A stretch of 64,000 nt of DNA from JAAXHF01 sp965242605 (GTDB lineage Bacteria; Desulfobacterota; Binatia; Bin18): assembly GCA_965242605.1 (NCBI GenBank), contig CBDESS010000001.1, forward strand, positions 496,001-560,000. The letters are read 5' to 3'. The notes under the pieces are model-generated. The model searched no databases, was not told the origin of the DNA, and worked only from the letters and a program-made list of their open reading frames with translations. Shown piece by piece: positions 26,060 through 34,781 of the stretch (within the stretch, counting starts at the first letter, position 1; each line of letters opens with the position of its first letter). A program made the translations under genes and the position numbers.

Positions 26060-26530
26060 ATGCGCCGCATCCTGCCCCTTGTCTTCTTTCTTGTCCTGCC
26101 GGCCTGTAGTGCCTGGGACGGCCTGTGGGACACGATTATTGACCGCAGCCTTCTTGAGCAACAGCAGGCTGAAATCGCCCGGCTCAAGGCCGAGACCGAA
26201 CAGATCAAGGCCGAGACCGAGGCGCTCAAGCAGCAGGCCCGGCAGGCCGAACAGGAACGCGAGGCCTGCAACACCGCCTTCTACACCTTTGAGGAGGCGC
26301 GCAAAGCCCCGGAGGGAGAAACAGCCATCGCCAAATACCAAGCGGGGCTGGCCCTGTGTCCGACCGACGATGTGGCCCATAACGAACTCGGCGAACTCTA
26401 TCTGCGCTTAGGCCGCAAGGCCGAGGCCCGGGCCGCCTTTGAAGAGGCGGTGCGGCTCAATGCCAACTTTGTCCGCGCCCAGCGCAATCTCCAGGACGCG
26501 CAGGAGGGTATCCGGGAGGACGATCTGTAA
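26060..26530 (+). CDS. TPR-containing lipoprotein
   Basis: A 156-residue predicted lipoprotein. The signal peptide ends in a lipobox LPAC (Cys about 16). Residues about 33-75 are a charged coiled coil with the internal repeat RLKAETEQIKAETEALKQQ, and residues about 98-145 hold one to two TPR units (AHNELGELYLRLGRKAEARA, AFEEAVRLNANFVRAQRNLQ). Its ATG immediately follows the gloB stop, so it is likely co-transcribed. A structural or scaffolding role at the envelope is inferred. Confidence 0.75.
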   Translation: MRRILPLVFFLVLPACSAWDGLWDTIIDRSLLEQQQAEIARLKAETEQIKAETEALKQQARQAEQEREACNTAFYTFEEARKAPEGETAIAKYQAGLALCPTDDVAHNELGELYLRLGRKAEARAAFEEAVRLNANFVRAQRNLQDAQEGIREDDL

Positions 26531-26613
26531 CATCTCTGTTGAAGGGCTGTGCCACGGAACGATCGGGGCACTCCCCAGAAGTTGGAGAACCCCACGGCCA
26601 AGAAAGAACCCCT

Positions 26614-27204
26614 ATGCCCTGCATTGATCTCGCGTTCCGCCTGACTCGCTCGAACATTCCGGTCGACCACGGCTATGTGCTGTATGCCGCGCTGAGCCGA
26701 ATTGTTCCAGAACTCCACGCGGCAAAAGCAATCGGCGTCCAGCCAATCCGCGGCCTGTATAACGGAAGCGGTCAGCTCCAACTGTCCGACTCGTCCCGTT
26801 TGGTGCTCCGCCTGCCAGACGGGGAGCTCCGGCCCTATCTGAAACTGGCCGGGAAGAGCCTGGAAGTGGACGATCACCGCCTTATCGTCGGGGTGCCGGA
26901 AGTGTGCAGCCTGCTGCCGGTCGCCTGTTTGCGCGCTCGGTTGGTCACGATCAAGGGGTTTCTCGAAAAAGAAGCGTTTCTCCAAGCCGTACAGCGCCAG
27001 TTGCGGAGCCTCGGCCTAGCGTGCCAAGTGCGGTTAGGTCAACGGCGCACCTTCCGGGTCAAGGAAAAACAGGTGGTGGGGTTTGAGGTCGCGGCGACCG
27101 GCTTGACTGCTGAGGATTCCATCAGGCTGCAAGAAACCGGTCTGGGCGGAAGGCGAAAGATGGGCTGCGGGGTGTTTGTGCCCTTGGGAGGACTATCCGG
27201 GTGA
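26614..27204 (+). CDS. cas6: CRISPR pre-crRNA endoribonuclease Cas6 (Cmx6, MYXAN type)
   Basis: A 196-residue Cas6-family RNase, which cuts the repeat transcript to release crRNAs. The N-terminus (PCIDLAFRLTRSNIPVDHGY) and overall short length fit the MYXAN subgroup Cas6/Cmx6. The C-terminal Gly-rich loop is visible as GLGGRRKMGCGVFVP (about 176-190). A possible catalytic His is near the N-terminus (about 19, in VDHGY). I chose the ATG at 26614; the stop overlaps the GTG of cas3. It is the first gene of the cas operon, starting 83 bp after the TPR lipoprotein, with no clear promoter in the gap. Confidence 0.85.
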   Translation: MPCIDLAFRLTRSNIPVDHGYVLYAALSRIVPELHAAKAIGVQPIRGLYNGSGQLQLSDSSRLVLRLPDGELRPYLKLAGKSLEVDDHRLIVGVPEVCSLLPVACLRARLVTIKGFLEKEAFLQAVQRQLRSLGLACQVRLGQRRTFRVKEKQVVGFEVAATGLTAEDSIRLQETGLGGRRKMGCGVFVPLGGLSG

Positions 27205-29438
27205 CGGCTTTTAAGCGGCTGCTGGCGAAAAGCAGTCAAACTCCATATGCACCCCATAGCGCTGAAACATTATCGGGCCATACAAAGAACGTCATGGCCG
27301 CGGCTCAGACTCTATTGGACAAAACCGCCGACGACCAGTTATCCGCCGTAGGTCTGCCCGTAACCGAGTGGAAGGAGCGTTTTTGTCAAGCTGTTCTCTT
27401 TTCAGCGTTTTGTCATGATCTCGGAAAGGCGAACGACCAGTTTCAGGCGATGGTCAGGCGTCAAAGACCGCAGCCGCAGGCGATCCGTCACGAAGCGCTG
27501 TCGTTTCTCATTCTCCAAAAAACTCCGCTGAAGGAATGGTTGTCCGCCGCTTTAGCAGAACCCGAAGACCTGCCTTTTTTGCTCTGGGCGGCTGCCGGCC
27601 ACCACCGCCAATTTCCCCCTTGTAAACCCGACCCTGGGACAGGCAGCCGCCTGACGCTCTTTCTGGGACACCCCGACTTCCGCCTGACTCTCTCCGTTGG
27701 GGCAAGGTGGCTTGGTCTCGATAATCCACCACGTCTCGATGATCGTTGCTGGGAGCTTACCGGGGCGACTTCTCCACACCGGTATCTAAGGAAAGCCAGT
27801 CTAAAGGCCGGCGCTTTCTGGGATTCCTGTAAGCCTGAGAAGCGTCGTTTTCTTGCCGCCATCAAAGCCTGTCTTATTGCGGCCGATGTCGCCGGGTCAG
27901 CCTTGCCGAAAGAGGGAAAGAAGATTTCAGACTGGATACACCGGGCCTTAGAGCACGGACTGACGCCGGACCAACTGCAAAAAGTTGTTGAGGATCGGTT
28001 GCAAGGGCTTCCTCTCAGGCCATTCCAGGAAGAACTTGGCAAGACCTCCGCGCGGGTTGTCCTGGCTGAAGCTGGCTGTGGCAGTGGAAAGACGCTGGGG
28101 GCCTATGTCTGGGCGGCTCAAAGGGCTCCCGGAAAACGTCTTTTCTTTTCCTACCCGACAACAGGAACCGCGACGGAAGGATTTCGTGACTACCTGATAG
28201 AGCCGACGTTGGATGCCCGACTGGTTCACAGCCGGGCCGCGGTGGATTTGAAATTGCTCGGCCTTGATGACGAAAGGGAACAAGCCGCCCCACTTGCCGC
28301 GCTTGAGACTTGGGCTACCTCTATCACCAGTTGCACGGTGGACACCGTGCTTGGACTCATCCAGAACCACAAGAAAGGCTTGTACGCATGGCCGGTATTG
28401 GCCGGTGCGGCATTCGTCTTTGATGAGATTCATGCTTACGATGACTGCTTATTGTCGTGCCTGCTGCGTTTTCTCACGTCCTGCCGCGGCGTCCCTTGCC
28501 TGCTGATGACGGCGAGTCTGCCACAGGCGCGCTTGCAGGCCTTACAGGAGACACTCCGTTCAACAGGCGAGACCTTGGAAATCGTTTCCGGTCCGGATGG
28601 GCTGGAGAGACTCCCGCGCTATCAAAGGCTGCCCCCTGGTGACCCGTGGAGCGTCGTAGAACAGAGCATCGGAAACAACGAAAAAATCCTGTGGGTTGCC
28701 AATACGGTGGGCCGCGCCCTGCAATTTGCTGAACAAGCGTCCGGGCGCGGTTTCCAACCGCTCGTGTATCACAGCCATTTTCGATACGAAGACCGCATCC
28801 GACAGCATGGCCGGATCATTTCCACCTTTCGAGAAGGGGGGCCGGCACTCGTCATCGCCACACAAGTAGCGGAGATGAGTTTAGACCTTTCCGCCGATAT
28901 GCTGGTGACAGACCTCGCTCCAGTTCCGGCGCTTATACAGCGTTTAGGTCGCCTCAATCGGCGCTCAACACCGGAGAATCGGATTCCACCAAAGCCCTTC
29001 CTGGTGATAGAGCCTGACACGGCCTTGCCTTACAAAAGCCAAGACCCCTCAGACCCTTCAGACCCTTTTGCCGCTTCCCGGCGCTGGCTGGAGCGTCTTG
29101 GAATGGGGCCAGTGGCCCAAAGCGACTTGGCCTGTGCATGGAAGGAGCTGGATGAAGGGAAGCAGCAACCGCCAAGTAAAAGCGCTTGGGCAGACGGCGG
29201 ATTTGAGACAACTTCACGTCATCTGCGGGAAAGTACACCGGGCATAACCGTCTTGCGAAGGGAGGACGCTGAGGCTGTGAGGCGCGGTGAGAGAGACCCG
29301 GTACGGGTCCGTATCCCGATGAATCCGCCACCATCAGGAACAGACTGGAAAAGGTGGCCCGAGGTCGCGTTCTCCAGGGTGCCGCCTCCCGAATACCTGA
29401 GCTATAACCCCGAAAGAGGAGCCAAATGGAATCACTAA
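27201..29438 (+). CDS. cas3: CRISPR-associated nuclease-helicase Cas3
   Basis: A 745-residue fused HD nuclease and SF2 helicase that degrades DNA after Cascade binding. The HD domain has His27 (SGHTKN), the His72-Asp73 pair (CHDLGKANDQF), His97 (RHEAL) and HH134-135 (AAGHHRQ). The helicase has Walker A EAGCGSGKTLG (about 290-300), a DEAH-box variant DEIH (408-411), and motif VI with LIQRLGRLNRR near 590. All nuclease and ATPase residues look intact. The start is GTG, overlapping the cas6 stop by four bases, and its end overlaps cas8 by 13 bp, so translation is coupled. Confidence 0.94.
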   Translation: MTAFKRLLAKSSQTPYAPHSAETLSGHTKNVMAAAQTLLDKTADDQLSAVGLPVTEWKERFCQAVLFSAFCHDLGKANDQFQAMVRRQRPQPQAIRHEALSFLILQKTPLKEWLSAALAEPEDLPFLLWAAAGHHRQFPPCKPDPGTGSRLTLFLGHPDFRLTLSVGARWLGLDNPPRLDDRCWELTGATSPHRYLRKASLKAGAFWDSCKPEKRRFLAAIKACLIAADVAGSALPKEGKKISDWIHRALEHGLTPDQLQKVVEDRLQGLPLRPFQEELGKTSARVVLAEAGCGSGKTLGAYVWAAQRAPGKRLFFSYPTTGTATEGFRDYLIEPTLDARLVHSRAAVDLKLLGLDDEREQAAPLAALETWATSITSCTVDTVLGLIQNHKKGLYAWPVLAGAAFVFDEIHAYDDCLLSCLLRFLTSCRGVPCLLMTASLPQARLQALQETLRSTGETLEIVSGPDGLERLPRYQRLPPGDPWSVVEQSIGNNEKILWVANTVGRALQFAEQASGRGFQPLVYHSHFRYEDRIRQHGRIISTFREGGPALVIATQVAEMSLDLSADMLVTDLAPVPALIQRLGRLNRRSTPENRIPPKPFLVIEPDTALPYKSQDPSDPSDPFAASRRWLERLGMGPVAQSDLACAWKELDEGKQQPPSKSAWADGGFETTSRHLRESTPGITVLRREDAEAVRRGERDPVRVRIPMNPPPSGTDWKRWPEVAFSRVPPPEYLSYNPERGAKWNH

Positions 29439-30976
29439 AGTGCGACCTTTTCGAGCCTGGAATGACTCCTCTCCACAGGGCCGGACTGGGAGGGTTGGTC
29501 AGTTCCTTACGCTGGATCGAAAAGAGTACCCCAGACGCGGAACGCCCGGCCGGCCAGTGGACGATTGACGAATGTTCTGTGATGCTCGCCTGGGAAGATG
29601 CGGCGGCATTCTTTGACCCGTTATTCGGGCTTGCCTTTCAACTCCGAGAAGGTTTGATCCATTTACCCGGACAGTATGGAGGACTCCCCCCACCTCTTGA
29701 AGTACGGGCAGCTTTACACCAAGGACTGTTGTTGAGCTTTTATGATCACGGCCCAACGTCAAGAGGGAGCGAGGCAATGGTTGAAAGAACCTACGAAGTT
29801 GACGAGAAGCCTGTTTCTTACCGCTATCGGTCCCTGTCGTGGTACAAGCACCAGAGAGATGGCAGCGCCCTCCTTCAGAAAAGCCTGCAAGGCAGGACCG
29901 AATTAACGCGAACGCTCTTTCCTGGAGCAGTACAACGCCATGCGGCCCATAAAGCGAGCCAAGTCACTCAACCCGCCCAGCTTCTTCTTCCCCTCCTGTT
30001 TGCGCCCGTCGGAGTCATGGCTTTGCCGGCTGGTGGGAAAAGGGTTAATGACAGAGGGCAACGAAGGTTTAAGGCCGGCGCGGCCCTGCTGATACCGGCT
30101 CTGAACAGCTTGTCAGAAGTATACTATTTGCTGCCGGCCTTTCTCCCGAAGACTGTCCGGGAGTGCCAAATAACCGGCGTTGCCGATGCCGCTCTCCAGG
30201 CAGAAATCCGGCTGCGCAGTCGAGAACTGCTCGATAGCGAAACGCTTTCTTCCCTGCGCTGTGTCTGGTGTTGCCCTACCGACTGGAATTCAAGATTACA
30301 GCCTCCTTCGATGATCATTGAGGTCAATGCCGACACAACAGAGGCCACCCTTGATACGTTTGAGAAGGCAATGGCGGACCTTCCTCCTCCATCACCGCGC
30401 CAAAACAAAAAAGGGGAATATTTCTGGCCCAGAAGCTATGTTCGGCCTCTCATAGCGGAAAATCTCGTCTCCGGGCGTCCCTGGTATGCTGGATTTTCCC
30501 ATCTGATGACAGCGCAAGACCCTGTCTCGAATAATCCGATTCGTGATTGTTTGTCTCTCGAAAGGAAAGGACTCTCTGCCATGACCCAAGAAATCACCTG
30601 GGATGCTCCCGGAGAAGAAATAATCGTGCGGGCCGTCCACGAGGCTATGCGCTGTCGGTACGGCCGCATTGCGCGCGAGAATGCCGGGAATCAAGCTGCT
30701 ATGAGAAAACGTATGGAGCGCGAGGATGAGCGACAACGCCTCGCCTTTGTCGGAGCAAAGACCGTTGCTGCTCTCAGATACGCGCTTGCCGACCTGTGGA
30801 GTCGGGCGGGTTCCAATAGCGTATTACGAGAAGCCTGGCCGCACGTCTTGCCTCTGCTGAGCAATGAGAAGTGGCAGCTTGCGCGAGACTTGGCCCTCAT
30901 CGCACTGGTCAGTTACCCGGGCAAAGAAAACATTGACCTGACAGAAGGTGAAGAGAGCGACAAAACGGAGGAATAA
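29426..30976 (+). CDS. cas8a1: Type I-MYXAN Cascade large subunit Cas8a1/Cmx1
   Basis: A 516-residue protein in the large-subunit position between cas3 and cas7. It resembles Cmx1/DevT: GLGGLVSSLRWIEKSTPD (about 17-34), the Cys-containing VWCCPTDWNSRL segment (about 283-294) and the C-terminal helical region AALRYALADLWSRAG. Cas8 recognises the PAM and recruits Cas3. No zinc-finger cluster is clear. Length fits Cmx1 (about 500-600). Its ATG lies inside the cas3 end and cas7 starts 2 bp after its stop. The subgroup name rests on gene order and remembered similarity. Confidence 0.8.
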   Translation: MESLKCDLFEPGMTPLHRAGLGGLVSSLRWIEKSTPDAERPAGQWTIDECSVMLAWEDAAAFFDPLFGLAFQLREGLIHLPGQYGGLPPPLEVRAALHQGLLLSFYDHGPTSRGSEAMVERTYEVDEKPVSYRYRSLSWYKHQRDGSALLQKSLQGRTELTRTLFPGAVQRHAAHKASQVTQPAQLLLPLLFAPVGVMALPAGGKRVNDRGQRRFKAGAALLIPALNSLSEVYYLLPAFLPKTVRECQITGVADAALQAEIRLRSRELLDSETLSSLRCVWCCPTDWNSRLQPPSMIIEVNADTTEATLDTFEKAMADLPPPSPRQNKKGEYFWPRSYVRPLIAENLVSGRPWYAGFSHLMTAQDPVSNNPIRDCLSLERKGLSAMTQEITWDAPGEEIIVRAVHEAMRCRYGRIARENAGNQAAMRKRMEREDERQRLAFVGAKTVAALRYALADLWSRAGSNSVLREAWPHVLPLLSNEKWQLARDLALIALVSYPGKENIDLTEGEESDKTEE

Positions 30977-30978
30977 TA

Positions 30979-31869
30979 ATGAGCCAACATCTTTTTGCCG
31001 CCATCGTCACCCACCACGGGACGGCTGCTAATAATCGGGGAGAAACCGACGGAAACGTCACAACACTTCAGAAGCTGCTCTGGCAAGGGCAGGTCCATAC
31101 GACAGTGAGCGCCGAGGCTGTGCGTTTCGCTCTCCGGCGTCACCTCGCTACAAGCGGAGAGGAAACGAATAGGAAATGGGATGAGGACGCCAGGACAAAC
31201 ACCTGGCAAGACCGTCAGTTCACGGGCTGGAAGGAGAAAAGCGGGAATACGTATATCGACGACGATCTCCTGGGGTATATGTCCGCAGAAGCTGCGAAAG
31301 AGGAGGGAAAAGCTGGTAGTGCAAATGTCCGGCGGGCTGCTCTTGAAGTCACACGCGCTATCTCGTTATTGCCGTGGTCGGGGGATGTCACTTTTAATGC
31401 AGCTAGCCCTGAAGCGACTCCAAGCGCGGCGAAGAAGGGGAATAACCCTGTCCCCTATGGTACTGAACTCCACGCAACCCGTTATCAATACGGGATCGCG
31501 CTGACACCCGAATGCCTTCGCAAGAAAGGCCGAGCTAAAACGGCTGTTGACGCTCTGTGTGAGCTTGCTGAGGTCGCGGGAAACCACGGGCGGTTCCTCT
31601 TCGATTTCTCTCCTGAAAGCGTGGTATTCAGATTGACCGATGATCCGGCCCCACGCCTCCTCTACGTTTTTGAGCAGAAGGATCGATCGATTGACGCTCC
31701 TTTGCTGCTCGCCCGGGTCGAGGCTGGAGATATACAGGCTGGGGAACTTGTCATTGGCGGCAGTTTCACCACCACAGACACGGCGAAGAAGCTGCAAGAG
31801 AAAGGGGCCACCGTCTGCCCCGGCGTGAAAAAGGCCGCCAAGGCCGTTGTCGAGAGACTGAAGGACTGA
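30979..31869 (+). CDS. cas7: CRISPR backbone protein Cas7 (DevR/Cst2 family)
   Basis: A 296-residue Cas7 of the DevR family, the crRNA-binding backbone of Cascade. Typical segments are FAAIVTHHGTAANNRGETDG (about 6-25), VSAEAVRFALRRHL (about 43-56), RRAALEVTRAISLLPWSGD and TELHATRYQYGIALTPE (about 160-176). A preceding AATAATG arrangement with GGAGGAATAATA gives a good ribosome site. In Myxococcus xanthus the homologous devTRS genes also affect development; nothing here shows that role. Confidence 0.92.
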   Translation: MSQHLFAAIVTHHGTAANNRGETDGNVTTLQKLLWQGQVHTTVSAEAVRFALRRHLATSGEETNRKWDEDARTNTWQDRQFTGWKEKSGNTYIDDDLLGYMSAEAAKEEGKAGSANVRRAALEVTRAISLLPWSGDVTFNAASPEATPSAAKKGNNPVPYGTELHATRYQYGIALTPECLRKKGRAKTAVDALCELAEVAGNHGRFLFDFSPESVVFRLTDDPAPRLLYVFEQKDRSIDAPLLLARVEAGDIQAGELVIGGSFTTTDTAKKLQEKGATVCPGVKKAAKAVVERLKD

Positions 31870-31873
31870 GACC

Positions 31874-32557
31874 ATGCTTGGCGTCTTTGTCTCGGTTCCG
31901 GTTGCGTGTTTTCGCAAAGGACTGGCCCGTGAGTATCTGGAGTCCGAAGCCTTGCCGCCGCCGTCAACCTGCTACGGGTTCCTTCTGTCGTTAATCGGAG
32001 AGAGAGACAGGAATCGCCATATTGGTTGTCGTATCGCTCCAGTCGTCCTGGGAAGCCCTGACAGAAGCACGGTTCTTCGGACGGTCTGGAGGATTAAGAA
32101 GAAAACGCTTCGGGCGGGCACAGGAGAGAATCGTATCCCTGCCCAGCAGGAATTGCTGACCAATGTCCGGCTCATACTCTGGGTGGACTCCCGGGACGAA
32201 AGAGGGGAGCGTCCTTGTCTGGAACAGAGAGTGGACAATGCGCTGACGCGCCCTGAAACGCTTCAGCGATTCGGCGGCTTGTCTCTTGGTGAGAGCACGC
32301 ACCTTGTTGATGAAGTCAAGCTCTTTCCTGGAAGCGCGGAAAAATCAGGGTCAATGTTTGTCTGTGCCGACCGTGGCCGTCTCACCCTGCCAGTTTGGGT
32401 TGACCATGTTGGGTCCGAAGGGACTCGTTATGTGACTGGAGATTTACGGAGCGTCCACCTCATCCCCCCAGCTCGAACACAACTCCCGCTGATTGAGCCT
32501 CCCCAACAGACAAGCAGTCCGAAGCGGACAAAACGAAGTGCGAGGAGAAATGGGTAA
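31874..32557 (+). CDS. cas5: CRISPR-associated protein Cas5 (Cmx5/DevS)
   Basis: A 227-residue Cas5-family RAMP protein that binds the 5' handle of crRNA. The N-terminal VSVPVACFRKGLAREYLES and PPPSTCYGFLLSLIGE are typical of the DevS/Cmx5 group. The Gly-rich loop appears as FGGLSLGESTHLVD (about 135-148). The C-terminus ends in a basic tail (TSSPKRTKRSARRNG). It starts 4 bp after cas7. The gene that follows on the other strand interrupts the cas order before cas4-cas1. Confidence 0.9.
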   Translation: MLGVFVSVPVACFRKGLAREYLESEALPPPSTCYGFLLSLIGERDRNRHIGCRIAPVVLGSPDRSTVLRTVWRIKKKTLRAGTGENRIPAQQELLTNVRLILWVDSRDERGERPCLEQRVDNALTRPETLQRFGGLSLGESTHLVDEVKLFPGSAEKSGSMFVCADRGRLTLPVWVDHVGSEGTRYVTGDLRSVHLIPPARTQLPLIEPPQQTSSPKRTKRSARRNG

Positions 32558-32598
32558 CGGTCGCTCCCTCAGCCTGAGCCGTGGACGGACCCGGGAGG

Positions 32599-33054
32599 TC
32601 ACAAGAGCAGTTTCATCAACGCGACAACGGCAGTGACGATACCGACGGACATGGCCCACAGATGCTTGTAGAGGGATTCAAACTTATGGGTGATGCGCAA
32701 CTCAAGCGCTTGAAGGTCGGCCTGGGTGGCCGTCCGCAACTCCTGAAAATCCGCCTTGAGCCTCTGAAGGTCGGCCTGGGTGGCCGTCCGCAACTCCTGA
32801 AAATCCGCCTTGAGCCTCTGAAGGTCGGCCTGGGTGGCCGTCCGCAACTCCTGAAAATCCGCCTTGAGCCTCTGAAGGCCGGCCTGGGTGGCCGTCCGCA
32901 ACTCCTGAAGGTCGGCCTTTGTCGCAATGTTCCCGCCTACGGCGTCGCCGACGGTAGCGATCACGGCTTCGGCCTGGTTGTCGTTGAAGCCTGCTGCCCG
33001 GAGCGCCTTGGCGGCCTTGAGCGTGTCGAAAGCGGGCGAACTCATCAACTCCAT
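32599..33054 (-). CDS. Coiled-coil, C-terminally membrane-anchored protein inside the cas operon (DUF1640-like)
   Basis: A 151-residue protein on the strand opposite to cas. Residues about 5-40 form a helical head (FDTLKAAKALRAAGFNDNQA, EAVIATVGDAVGG), typical of small CCDC90/DUF1640-like proteins. Residues about 44-120 are a coiled coil made of an 18-residue unit (ADFQELRTATQADLQRLK) repeated about 3.5 times. The end has LRITHKFESLYKHLW and a single membrane helix (AMSVGIVTAVVALMKLLL). A second in-frame ATG at 33045 could be used. The repeat unit is 54 bp at DNA level with near-identical copies, indicating recent expansion. Its location between cas5 and cas4-cas1 on the antisense strand is unexpected; no CRISPR role is known. 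Confidence 0.72.
   Translation of the reverse strand: MELMSSPAFDTLKAAKALRAAGFNDNQAEAVIATVGDAVGGNIATKADLQELRTATQAGLQRLKADFQELRTATQADLQRLKADFQELRTATQADLQRLKADFQELRTATQADLQALELRITHKFESLYKHLWAMSVGIVTAVVALMKLLL
32713..32909. repeat. 54-bp tandem repeat within the DUF1640-like gene
   Basis: Three apparently identical 54-bp units (32713-32766, 32767-32820, 32821-32874) and a partial fourth to about 32909 that differs at one base early on. The unit preserves reading frame, coding for 18 residues with hydrophobic spacing suited to a coiled coil. Copy number is likely to vary between strains. Confidence 0.9.
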
Positions 33055-33124
33055 AATGGGCGTCCCCCCGGTCTGTGTCAAGGGAAAAACGAAGAGCGTC
33101 TCGTGGCGCAGGAGCGGAGAAGTC

Positions 33125-34771
33125 ATGTCAAGCAACCCGAGCGCGGAGCCTACCATCCGCGTTATGGCACTGCACGCCCTGGCGTACTGTGAGCGTCTTT
33201 TCTATCTGGAAGAGGTTGAGGAAATCCGGGTTGCAGACGCGGCCGTGTATGCCGGCCGCCGCCTCCATGAAGAGCTGGCGGCTGACGAAGGCGATCTGGT
33301 CAGCCTTGTCCTGGAGAGCGACAGCCTCGGTATCCGGGGCAAAACTGACTGCCTGCGCCGCCGCAATGGTCAGCTCATTCCCTACGAGCACAAGCGCGGG
33401 CATTCGGCCACAGGCGACGACGGGCCGCAGGCGTGGCCGAGCGACCAACTCCAGGTCTGCGCCTATACCCTGCTTGTGGAAGAGCAGACCGGCATGCCCA
33501 TCAAAGAAGCGCGTATCCGCTACCACGCCAATAATACAACAGTCCGCGTTCCGGTGGACGAAGCAGCGCGTGAAGGGGTACGGAGAGCTGTGGCCCGCGC
33601 CCGGGAACTCAGCCAGTCGGTTGAACGCCCGCCTGTGACCGAAAACGACCGTCTGTGTCTGCGCTGCTCCCTGGCTCCGGTCTGTCTGCCCGAGGAAGAG
33701 CGCCTGGCAAGGGACGAGAGCTGGGAGCCTGTCCGCCTCTTTCCACAAGACCGCGAACGGCAGACCGTTCATGTTACTACCCACGGAGCGCGGATCGGGA
33801 GGTCAGGAGAAACACTGACCGTCACGGATACCGCCGGGCAGAAGCAGGTGTTTCCCGTTCGTGAGGTTGGAGAGATTGTCATCCACGGCTACGCCCAGGT
33901 CAGTACCCAGGCGATCCATCTCTGCGCTTCTCAAGAGGTTGGCATACACTGGTTTACCGGCGGGGGGCGCTATGTGAGTGGGCTTGTCTCCAGCGCCAGT
34001 CCGGTGCAGCGGCGTATCCGTCAGTTTGAGGCGCTGCGCGCCCCCGGTCTGATCTTTCGTTTGGGCCGGCGCTTGGTGATCGCCCGAGCGTCCAGCCAAC
34101 TCGGGTTTTTGCTACGGGCATCACGGGGCAAAGACCGCACGGCTTTGGGCATTGCGTATCCCGTGCAAGGGCTTCGGAACGCGCTGCGGGCTGCCAGCCA
34201 TGCAGAAGGGATTGATTCCTTGCGCGGCCACGAGGGAGACGCCGGGCGGCACTATTTCTCAGGCTTCCCCGGACTGTTGCGAAACGATTTGGACGACCGG
34301 CTGCACTTCAGCGGAAGGAACCGCCGCCCGCCTCGGGATCGGATCAACGCGCTGCTGAGCTTTGGCTATGCGCTGCTGTACCGCGATGTATTGCAGGCCA
34401 TTCTGGCCGTCGGGCTTGAACCGGCTTTTGGATTTTTTCACCGCCCGCGTTCGGCGGCCCACCCGCTGGTCTTGGATTTGATGGAGCTGTTTCGCGTCCC
34501 GCTGTGGGATATGGCGTTAGTCGCCTCGGTCAATCGCCTTCAGTGGGATGCGGGAAAAGATTTTACGCAGGCCGGCAAGCAAGTCTGGCTCAGTGACCCT
34601 GGTCGGAAAAAAGCCATTGAGGTGTATGAGCGCCGCAAGGAAGACCGCTGGAAACATCCGGTGATGGGCTATTCCTTATCGTATGCCCGCTTAATTGAAC
34701 TGGAAGCCCGTTTACTCGAAAAGGAATGGGCTGGAGAACCCGGATTGTTTGCCCGGATGCGTCTACGCTGA
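33125..34771 (+). CDS. cas4-cas1: Cas4-Cas1 fusion, CRISPR adaptation
   Basis: A 548-residue fusion of the Cas4 nuclease and Cas1 integrase. In the Cas4 part, iron-sulfur cysteines are Cys22 (LAYCERLFYLEE), Cys178, Cys181 and Cys187 (CLRCSLAPVC), and nuclease residues lie in YEHKRG (about 87-92). The Cas1 part begins near 212; its metal-binding triad is Glu370 (RGHEGDAGRHYF), His439 (FFHRPRSAAH) and Asp451 (LVLDLMELFR). Cas4 trims prespacers and sets PAM orientation; Cas1 integrates them. Both active sites look intact. I chose the ATG at 33125, preceded by GCGGAGAAG, because an in-frame reading to 32927 runs antisense through the DUF1640-like gene. Confidence 0.93.
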   Translation: MSSNPSAEPTIRVMALHALAYCERLFYLEEVEEIRVADAAVYAGRRLHEELAADEGDLVSLVLESDSLGIRGKTDCLRRRNGQLIPYEHKRGHSATGDDGPQAWPSDQLQVCAYTLLVEEQTGMPIKEARIRYHANNTTVRVPVDEAAREGVRRAVARARELSQSVERPPVTENDRLCLRCSLAPVCLPEEERLARDESWEPVRLFPQDRERQTVHVTTHGARIGRSGETLTVTDTAGQKQVFPVREVGEIVIHGYAQVSTQAIHLCASQEVGIHWFTGGGRYVSGLVSSASPVQRRIRQFEALRAPGLIFRLGRRLVIARASSQLGFLLRASRGKDRTALGIAYPVQGLRNALRAASHAEGIDSLRGHEGDAGRHYFSGFPGLLRNDLDDRLHFSGRNRRPPRDRINALLSFGYALLYRDVLQAILAVGLEPAFGFFHRPRSAAHPLVLDLMELFRVPLWDMALVASVNRLQWDAGKDFTQAGKQVWLSDPGRKKAIEVYERRKEDRWKHPVMGYSLSYARLIELEARLLEKEWAGEPGLFARMRLR

Positions 34772-34781
34772 GAGGTCGTCT

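Noticed and set aside
32927..33124. In-frame N-terminal extension of cas4-cas1
   Set aside because: Homology starts at 33125 and the extension is antisense to another gene.
32581..33192. Plus-strand frame opposite the DUF1640-like gene with repeated KVGLGGRPQLLKIRLEPL
   Set aside because: It is the mirror of the 54-bp coding repeats; the minus frame has a known head-coil-membrane layout and the plus frame has none.
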